From Phyto melanocephala (Eukaryota > Arthropoda > Insecta > Diptera > Rhinophoridae): a stretch of DNA of 64,000 nt. Both the position numbers and the translations under genes were made by a program. The DNA lies in contig OW799234.1 in the NCBI GenBank assembly GCA_941918925.1, forward strand, positions 69,435,043 to 69,499,042, written 5' to 3'. This document shows, piece after piece, positions 56,921 to 64,000 of the stretch (its first letter is position 1; each line of letters begins with the position of its first letter). Under the pieces are notes generated by a model. The model was given only the letters and a program-made list of their open reading frames with translations, ran no database searches and was not told where the DNA came from.

Positions 56921-57638
56921 CAGGGTGGACCAAAAGTCACGCCTGCATGTAAAAATTGAATAACTTTTTTGTTTATTAATATTTTTAATTTTTTTTTTCA
57001 GATTTTATTCATCGATTCGTGTTACACCACCATGCAAAATTTAACGACTGAGCAACGAACGAAAGTGGTAGAATTTTACTTTTAATCGTTCTTCGAGGAT
57101 GAAGTTGGTAATACAGTAACGGTGAATGGGGACAGATATCGCGCTATGCTTAATAATTTTGTACGCCCTGAGACAGCCAACAAGTGCAGGATGGAGCAAC
57201 AGCACACACGGCCCGTGCCACAATGACGCTTTTAAATGAAATTTTTGACGACCGAATTATCTCGAAAAATTCAGAATTTAATTGGCCAGCACGTTCACCG
57301 GATTTAACTGCCCCTGATTATTTTCTATGGGGTTATCTCAAAGAACGAGTGTATGTAAACAAGCTTCAAACTATAGAGCAGCTAAAGAACAACATTGAAG
57401 CTGAGATCAGGGCAATAGAGCCTGAAACCTTGCGTGCAGTTATGCAAAACGCCTGTTTAAGAGCCCAATTGTGCATCGATGAAAATGGTGGTCATCTCTC
57501 TGACATTATTTTTCATATTTAAAATTTAGGTCATACAAAGATAATATTATAATTAAAAAAAAAATTTAATAAAAAAATAATAATAAACAAAAAAGTTATT
57601 CAATTTTTACACGCAGGCGCGACTTTTGGTCCACCCTG
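56921..57638 (+). mobile_element. mariner-like element (DD41D type), deleted, with long TIRs
   Basis: Perfect TA duplication (56919-56920 and 57639-57640). Inverted repeats of about 50 bp start CAGGGTGGACCAAAAGTC and continue A/GCGCCTGC, TGTAAAAATTGAATAACTTTT. They are long and distinct from the GGGTGATTTTTT ends of the neighbouring copies, so this is a different DD41D lineage. It is 718 bp long with a transposase reduced to two pieces. Confidence 0.9.
57032..57522 (+). pseudogene. mariner transposase (DD41D) pseudogene, first catalytic Asp deleted
   Basis: The ATG at 57032 begins MQNLTTEQRTKVVEFYF, then a stop. The sequence jumps to FFEDEVGNTVTVNGDRYRAM and NNFVRPE in another frame, so the DNA-binding domain and the FSDEAHF segment with the first Asp are gone. 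From 57184 a clean frame gives QDGATAHTARATMTLL, then 41 residues later ARSPDLTAPDYFLWGYLKE, then ENGGHLSDIIFHI at the stop (57520-57522). The second and third Asp are intact. GATAHTARATM and SPDLTAPD differ from the GATCHTA/SCDLTPLD form of the other copies, supporting a separate lineage. Confidence 0.87.
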
Positions 57639-57644
57639 TATATA

Positions 57645-58576
57645 AAGGGTGATTTTTTAGCTATTATCTTTTTGGCAACACTGGTTTAAACAGCTGACGC
57701 ACATTTCGTGTTTTGTTTCACTGTCAAACATCTTCAGTTTGGTCTATAATTTAACCATGAATCGTCTTACAAACGAACAACGCTTGCAAATTATTGAATT
57801 TTATTATCAAAATACGTGCTCTGTTAAGAAAGTAAATTGCGCGCTTCTTATCGAAAAATTGTGTTCAGCGACGAAGCTCATTTTTAGCTCAATGGGTACG
57901 TTAATAAGCAGAATTGTCGATTTTGGAGTGAAGATCATCCAGAAGCATTTCAAGAGCTACAAATGCATCCAGAAAACGTCACAGTTTGGTGCGGTTTATG
58001 GGCTGGTGGCATAATTGGACCGTACTTTTTCAAAGATGATGCGAATCGTAACGTAATTGTGAATGGTGAGCGCTACCGTGAGATGATATCCAACCTATTT
58101 TGCCCAAAATGCAAGAGCTTGACTTGCATGACATGTGGTTTCAACAACACGGTGCCACATGCCACACAGCACGCCTAACAATAAACTTGTTGAGAGGCGA
58201 GTTCGGTGAACATTTTGTTTCACGTTCGGGAAAGGTCAATTGGCCGCCTAGATCGTGCGATTTAACGCCTTAAGACTATTTTTTGTGTTGCTATGTTAAA
58301 GCTCATGTCTATACACACATGCCTGCTTCAATTGACGCAATGGAATACAACATTGAAGCATTTATTCATGAGATACCGGCCGAAATGTTGAAAAGAGTAT
58401 GCCAAAATTAGACTTAGCGGATGGATCATTTGGGGCGCAGTCACGGTCAAAATTTGCATGAAATAATCTTCAAACATTAAATTATATAGACCGTACTATC
58501 TATTCAAATAAAGATTTCATGCATTTTTCTGAATTTTATGTGTTTTTTTTTAAACTTTCCTATAGCACGCTTTAAA
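57645..58576 (+). mobile_element. mariner-like element (DD41D type), decayed
   Basis: The left end AAGGGTGATTTTTTAGC starts at 57645 after TA (57643-57644), only six bases from the end of the preceding mariner. The right end is expected downstream of 58540 after GTGTTTTTTTTTAAA but is degenerate (CTATAGCACGCTTTA); its limit near 58576 is a guess. Confidence 0.75.
57757..58480 (+). pseudogene. mariner transposase (DD41D) pseudogene, second Asp changed to His
   Basis: The ATG at 57757 starts MNRLTNEQRLQIIEFYYQN and TCSVKKV. Around residue 30 it jumps to the catalytic region: SYRKIVFSDEAHF in another frame, followed by a stop (TAG) before LNGYVNKQNCRFWSED. Further on, MHPENVTVWCGLWAGGIIGP, FFKDDANRN and VNGERYREMISN are readable, then a frameshift, then LDLHDMWFQQHGATCHTA, where the second catalytic Asp (normally QQDGATC) is His. 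RSCDLTP is followed by a stop in place of Leu, then DYFLCCYVKAHVYT, and the C-terminus reads HEIIFKH to a TAA at 58478. The DNA-binding domain is missing here too. Confidence 0.87.
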
Positions 58577-59291
58577 TAAAGAGACACTACCTTTGCGTGT
58601 TGTCTCTGCTATTAATTTCTTAGAACAGGAATAAATTCAAATGCACCTTTTACATAAATTCATAATCTCAGTTGAGTATGGGACAAATGGTTAAACGATA
58701 GTTTGTTATGTCCTTGGACACTTTAAGTATCCGAGTCCCTCTATTATAAGATATTTAATTTCTTTCCTATCAATTTTGTTTGTTATTTTCTAAACTGAAC
58801 TTTAGTCGATCGAACATTAAATTATTATTTGAACTAATAATTATATACAATTATACAATTCTCTTGTGAATCAGTTTATCCACAAAGTTTAACTGTAGAC
58901 AGAAGAAAAATTTAACGAGTTTAGGCTGAGAATCTTACATGTTTTTCTTAGATAATAATTGTCAAACTTTCTATAAAAGGTTTGTTCAGACAACCAGTTT
59001 TGAAATAAATGGCTGTATCCACCTATTGTTTTATATTTTAAAGAACATGCTCTACTGGAGTTGAAGACTACTGAAATGGCATTCACTCACTGAGTCTCGT
59101 ACCGTTACAACCGTTTATTCATGACTTTAGCTATTAGCGATCCTCATCACCCGAGTCCTTTATAAACCCCAGCACACGTCTTAGACTGACAGCACTTACA
59201 TGGTTTTTGAACAGATGGTCACCGCCATATGAGCTTTGAAAAACATTATCAATCCGTTTGAAGCTGCACAGCTGATAAGCTGCCACTGATT
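58577..59291. other. DNA with one partner of an imperfect repeat pair
   Basis: About 59133-59195 (CATCACCCGAGTCCTTTATAA...CTTAGACTGACAGCACTTAC) resembles 59550-59610 (TATCACAGAATCCTTTATAA...CTTAGACTGAGAGCACTCAC). The two flank the RT fragment at 59.3-59.5 kb. Otherwise nothing found. Confidence 0.45.
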
Positions 59292-59537
59292 ATGCTAGTA
59301 AACTTAGACTTTAGGAGCGCCGTTAACAGCCTCTTATGGAAAAACGTTCTGAAAGCGTTAGAGTCCCGCTTTCAAGAGCCAGTTTACCTGAGGCAGGTAA
59401 TAAAACACTATCTAAGCTGCAGGGAACTTATATTAAGTACAACCAAAGGGAAACGTTATATGCAGGATTCATTGCTAGCCGCACAAGGCTGTATCCTCAT
59501 ACTCGACCTTTATAACCTAAAAATGTCGACTCTATAG
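59292..59537 (+). pseudogene. Non-LTR retrotransposon reverse transcriptase fragment
   Basis: An 81-codon frame whose order of motifs fits the middle of a LINE RT domain. LVNLDFRSAVNSLLWKNVLK corresponds to L-x-x-L-D-x-x-N-A-F-N-S-x-x-W. Next, ALESRFQEPVYLRQVIKHYL corresponds to the finger region (P-x-Y-L-x-x-V-I-x-x-Y-L). Then TTKGKRYMQDS and AAQGCILILDLYNLK match A-G-V-P-Q-G-S-I-L-G-P-x-L-W-N. Key residues are altered: the catalytic-loop Asp of motif A is retained (LDF), but PQGS is AQGC and the YADD box is beyond the break. It ends at a stop at 59535. No endonuclease or other part is adjacent on this strand. Confidence 0.7.
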
Positions 59538-60041
59538 TGTCTATAATCCTTATCACAGAATCCTTTATAAGCTCCAGCATCTTCCTTAGACTGAGAGCAC
59601 TCACACTTACTGTGTGCCTACCTTTGGTCCTTAGCCAGCGCTGTATATTAACTAACATAAAAAGTATATGCGGTGCTGTGTAATAATTCAATCAGTTAAA
59701 TTCCGCAAACATTATCCTCCACAGTTTTCATCTTGTTTAGATGCTATTGAGGTCTTAATTATACAGTTCAGGTACTTTTGATTGTATCTAACTGACTTAC
59801 TTGCATTCCAGCCAAGGTCTTATTTGAGTATCATGTTGGCTCCAACCACAGGTTTATATAGTACACCAACTGAAAATCATTTGTCGACACCATTCTATTC
59901 CTTTTGGGCCCCTTAAATCACATCAGCGCTACCACCCATTTCGCTTGAGAATACATTCATTAATAGTTTACAGTATGAGTAAATTTGACGCATGTATTTT
60001 ATAACCGATGGATTATCTAGTACAATGAGAATTATTTTCCT

Positions 60042-60176
60042 TTAATCTAGACCATCTAGCAGGTTATCCAACGTATGTATCAATCCAAGCATCTCTGCTT
60101 GGTATACGGACACATATTCTTCCAGACACTAAAAATAATATGGGTTCATCTTAAGTGAATAGATCAAAGACCCAGC
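60042..60176 (-). pseudogene. Retrotransposon RNase H fragment
   Basis: The minus strand reads GWVFDLFT, stop, DEPILF, stop, CLEEYVSVYQAEMLGLIHTL, DNLLDGLD. The pattern S-V-Y/F-Q-A-E-x-x-A-x-x-x-x-L is the RNase H motif with the catalytic Glu found in I/R1/LOA-type LINEs. Two stops interrupt it. It lies 0.5 kb from the RT fragment but on the opposite strand, so it is either a separate insertion or the result of an inversion. Confidence 0.6.
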
Positions 60177-60179
60177 CCT

Positions 60180-62591
60180 TCTGCCCCTTAGAGCGCAATT
60201 TATACGTTAAGAAAATGTAATGATGCATTTGAGTCCGCAAACCTCGTTATACACAAGATACAAAATAGTATTGTGTCACACATTTTATCGAAAGCAATGC
60301 CAAAAGTCATCCTTTTCGAATAAGTCCAACAACAGCAAAACGAGCATTGATTTTATCACCTGTGTATTAGTACACATCGCACCATATATACCAGCACAAG
60401 CAATCCTTTGAACATCAGCTTTTACGTCTATTGAACAAAATTTGACTACAAAACGACACTTACGTGATTGTAGGTTTCACCTTCGCCTTGTAAATTTTAA
60501 AGTGCAGCCTTTGGCGGGATTTACCACCTTTGACTGTACATTCATAAAAAGCAACATCAGACATTTTTAAAACTTAACATGAGTATTTAATAATTTAAGG
60601 GATATTTGTCTAACTGGTTCAAACTAACGGCCATAAAAATAAAATCAGTGAAGGTTGAAAAAATTAGAGGAAGTAGAAAATGCTAACATAATCTTCTTTT
60701 GGTTTTATACAAGCTTAAAGCCACTTATAATATCAAAAATTGCATATTCAACTTAAATTATATTTATGAAAAATATAGAAGAAAATAAATGAGTTGTATT
60801 CCACAGTTAAAAATAATCTAGGATTCCTTTGTTACATACTAAAACATATTAGTAAACAATACAAAAAATGCTAAATAAAATAATTAAATAAATAACTGCC
60901 AAAAACAAATAAAAGAGTACAATTAGAATTTGATGTCTTTAATACTTTTTTTATTTGATTGAATATTTGTCAGGCATTTCGAGCAAAATACGGCTTAAGG
61001 CACAATCAAAGTTCGAGGAAGAGAAGACTAATCCTTAAGCATTATCAGCGACAGGAATTGTTGCAAGAACATAAATAAAGAAATAAACTTTTGTTGTTTG
61101 AGTTTTTTATTTTTTTCTTGTAATTAAGTTTTTAAATCTAAAATGGCAACATTTTATTACTCCTGGCATTCAGCTGCCAAAGTAGTCATTTATAAGTTTT
61201 GCTCAGTTTGTTGTTGCACTTGCTCTTGTCCACCATTGTTGTGTAATTTTTTTCTTTTTGGTTTTTATTCGTCATCTCGTGCTCTATTGCATTTTTTGGT
61301 TTTAATGTACTACTACACATCCTTTTTTTTTCTCCACATACAGTTACAGATATTTGTTCCTGTTTTCATCTCTTCGAATGACAGGATAGTTTTTCATTTT
61401 ATTGTTAAAAATGCCCATGAGAATTATAACGTGACAAAGTGCAATTGTTTGTTCGAATGGCGGATAGTTTGTTTGGGGCATGTTATGCTCGATCATACTG
61501 TTAGTTTTTCTTGGTTGTTCTTTGTTCCCATTAAAACGGAAAGAAAATATCTAAAAGAAAACAATTTTTTATTTTCCTTTTATTTATACAGCATCCTGTA
61601 TTATGTTCTCTTTTTAGGTGCCTTTCGCAAGTCTTTCGGAAAGCCAATCCTTTGCCATTTATAGCTTTTTTACATGGTCTTCATGGCCATTCATGTGTGC
61701 TACGAAAAGTTTCTGCTTAGGTTTTGCGTTCTATCCTGTAGTGTCCAGTCGTCCATCACTGACGAAATAAAAACGTCACTCCCATTGCAATTCATCACAT
61801 GAGGAATGTGTTGTTTGGGGCGTAAAGTAATGCCAGAATGACAGGAAAAAAAACACACTAATATATAAGAAAACATCTACGAAAAAAGTTTGCTAAAAGT
61901 TGGAATAAAAAAATTGTGCAATAAAAGAGAATACAAATTTATTTTCTCCTTTTTTTTATAAAAATTAAAAAAATGACATGACAACGCGCCCAACATGTCA
62001 AGTGAGGATTTTGAAATGTATGGTGGTAGAAACACACATGGGATTTTTTTTCGTACATGCGTATTAGGGTGCTACTTATTTTCCGCCACAGCAAAAGTCT
62101 TAATAGAATTTTAATTTCATGCCTTCGAAATTTACAACTGATCGAAATTCTCGACATTCCGTATGCATAAAAATTTCCTTTTATGTTTTACATGCACCTT
62201 AATACAGTTATTTCTGAAACAGATTGCAAAATTGGAATTTTTACAATAGATTTTCTAAATTAATACAAAGACAATATTTGTTTATTTCCGGCTCGAGTTC
62301 ATTTATTTTTATTTCTTCTATACAAAGAGATGAAATTGCTATTTGTGATAATAAAGGAATAAACTGAAAAAGTAAGTTTTATCCCCACACTACACGAGTG
62401 AAATACATTTTCGAAACCAGTTACGGTTTCGTCACGGAATGTTTAGAGTTGGATGTAGATATCATCTATTTAAGTTCTTAACTTTTAATGAAATATAAGA
62501 CTTGAATCAAACATCGTATTCTTATTCATGAGAGAGTGAGAATGAAATTAACCACAACTTAAGCCTTTTCTGTTATTATTCTCCTTTCTAA
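60180..62591. other. AT-rich DNA, no supported gene
   Basis: It contains the longest non-transposon open frame of the window on the plus strand (61143-61664, 173 codons). That frame is a Phe/Cys/Tyr-rich translation of T-rich DNA without any recognisable domain, so I do not call it a gene. No shared repeat was noted. Confidence 0.45.
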
Positions 62592-63158
62592 TGGTTAAAT
62601 TTTATGGGCCGATGTTGATTTTGAATAAAACACAAATTATTTAGGAAATAATTGTCATTTATTTTTATTATGATAAAATTAATATGATTCAATTATGTGT
62701 GGAACAAAATATCGGCCAATTGGCCACCGCGATCTCGGCGGCACACCTCCATCCGATGGTCCAAATTTTCAATGACAATGTTCATGTTCAATTGTTGGGC
62801 ACGATGATGAGTCGAGTTTGACTGCTCGTTTGCCTCACTATTGCGAAAAACAGCAATGTTTGCGTTCAACGAACTAAGAAGGCATTCACAGATGTTTTCA
62901 CATTTCATACAGACCTGTTTTGCTGAAATTTGAATATTTTTCACAATTCTCCCGATTGTGGACGAATTTGAAAAATTATGTTCTCCAAAATTGATAATAA
63001 GCTTGAATAACTTTAACGCGTTGCTCGAATGTGTATCTTTCCATGGTTCAAATTGAGTTGTCTGAAATTGAGAAATTTCAAATGAAATAAAGAAAAAAAC
63101 TTGACGTTTAGGTGTGGTTCACATTCAGCATCGGCCCTTAAATTTTAATCACCCTTTA
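62592..63158 (-). mobile_element. mariner-like element, deleted derivative
   Basis: The inverted ends are related: left GTTAAATTTTATGGGCCGAT followed by GTTGATTTTGAA; right, in reverse complement, GGGTGATTAAAATTTAAGGG followed by CCGATGCTGAATGTGAA. TATA follows the right end. The left outermost bases are worn, so that limit is approximate. It carries only N- and C-terminal scraps of a transposase. Confidence 0.68.
62693..63044 (-). pseudogene. mariner-type transposase, N- and C-terminal scraps fused
   Basis: The ATG at 63044 (minus strand) begins MERYTFEQRVKVIQAYYQF, the family's N-terminus, and ends in a stop after about 22 codons. A second frame (62693-62944) starts KNIQISAKQ, passes through NSEANEQSNSTHHRAQQLNM, and ends VCRRDRGGQLADILFHT. 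The last 14 residues are the family C-terminus (C-x-x-x-x-G-G-x-L-x-x-I-x-F-H). The entire catalytic domain is absent. By ends and start sequence it belongs to a third mariner lineage in this window. Confidence 0.65.
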
Positions 63159-64000
63159 TATAAATTTGTTTTTGCTTTTACCCGTCAGTTTGATGGTAAT
63201 GAAATCATTGTTGTTGTCACAACTTATTGTTTTGTTATTTATCACAACGGGACCCTCGGAGGACCCAAGTGAGCTATGCCTTCGGGCGGCTGTCGGATCT
63301 AACCTATTGTTTTTCCATAATTTGGCCTGTTCAATTTGTGATAATGAATAAACTGCAAATGCAAGTTATACACCATATACTTATGTATAAAGAATTTTAT
63401 ATAATTTTTTAACTTTGACATAACTAATTATAAATTTTCATATTTTCCAACATAAATTTATCAATATACGAGTACTTTATTAGTTTTTTTATTCCTACAT
63501 TAAAATTGATTTGAAAAAACTATTTAACTTACAACTGAAATGCCATTTAATATCTTTAAATTGTTACCTCCTAATTTTTTTTATTAAAAAAAGTATGGTG
63601 TGTATGTGTTCCTTAGAAAAATTAAAATCACACAAGGATATCACAAAAAAAAAAACCGGGCTAAAGGATGCAATAAATGTTAGTAGCGGTTGTATTATTG
63701 TAATTGTGTTTATAGCTGTTACCCCATTGCATTTGATGGTATTAGGGAGCGCTGTTAATGTGTATGTGTATTGCATAAAAATTTATAATGTCACTTGTGG
63801 TATATATGGCTTGTCACAGCATGATGAAAAATAGATGGTGGTCACGACCACTATCCATACACTAGAACATACACAACATCAATGTATGTTCAAGAACAAA
63901 ATTTATAACTTCCACAAACAAAATAATAAAATATTAACAACAACAACAAAATCATAAATTATTATACCCACTAACAGCACTATTTTCAAAAAGGCTTTCA
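63159..64000. other. AT-rich DNA with a small GC-rich island
   Basis: Bases 63247-63300 (GGGACCCTCGGAGGACCC ... TTCGGGCGGCTGTCGGATC) are clearly GC-rich against their surroundings. The rest is plain. I recognise no gene. Confidence 0.4.

Noticed and set aside
61143..61664. 173-codon open frame on the plus strand
   Set aside because: Translation is Phe/Cys/Tyr/Leu-rich because the DNA is T-rich; no domain, repeat of known family, or gene structure was seen.

Overview
This is a very AT-rich, animal-type sequence with no convincing protein-coding host gene. Its repeats point to a higher (calyptrate-like) fly: many DINE-1-like elements with the usual fly termini (TATACCC...GGGTAT hairpin at one end, TTCGGCACGGCCGAA hairpin followed by CTTGTTTTT at the other), tRNA genes of insect type, and mariner relatives of the DD41D kind. 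The family-level placement is inference. The window reads as intergenic or deep-intron DNA. The only supported host genes are three tRNA genes: Ser(CGA) at 45.0 kb, and Gly(TCC) at 45.3 kb (minus strand) and 50.9 kb (plus strand).

Layout. 0-5.7 kb: a DINE-like 3' end, two copies of an unassigned MITE, a pogo/Tigger-type element with a nested MITE, and a dead mariner. 5.7-12 kb: a simple-sequence array, an old DINE-like element, a LINE scrap, a TTAA-flanked piggyBac-like MITE and a 1.7 kb Helitron. 12-20 kb: plain AT-rich DNA, a decayed mariner, a DINE-like element nested inside another, and a Helitron. 20.9-22.8 kb: two non-LTR retrotransposon relics. 23-29.5 kb: a PIF/Harbinger-type MITE, more DINE-like copies, and a pogo-type element interrupted by a DINE-like copy. 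32-43 kb: a Helitron with both ends, many minus-strand DINE-like copies, and a perfect 39-bp-arm palindrome. 45-51 kb: the tRNA region with another complete Helitron. 52.6-58.5 kb: a hAT element with an 8-bp target duplication and four mariner relics, two of them almost touching. 59-60 kb: LINE relics on both strands. 62.6-63.2 kb: a last mariner remnant.

No autonomous element is visible. Every transposase or reverse transcriptase is truncated, frameshifted or has lost catalytic residues. The most unusual structure is the central block of the DINE-like elements: a tRNA-like sequence next to an A/T tract, found in opposite orientations in different copies.
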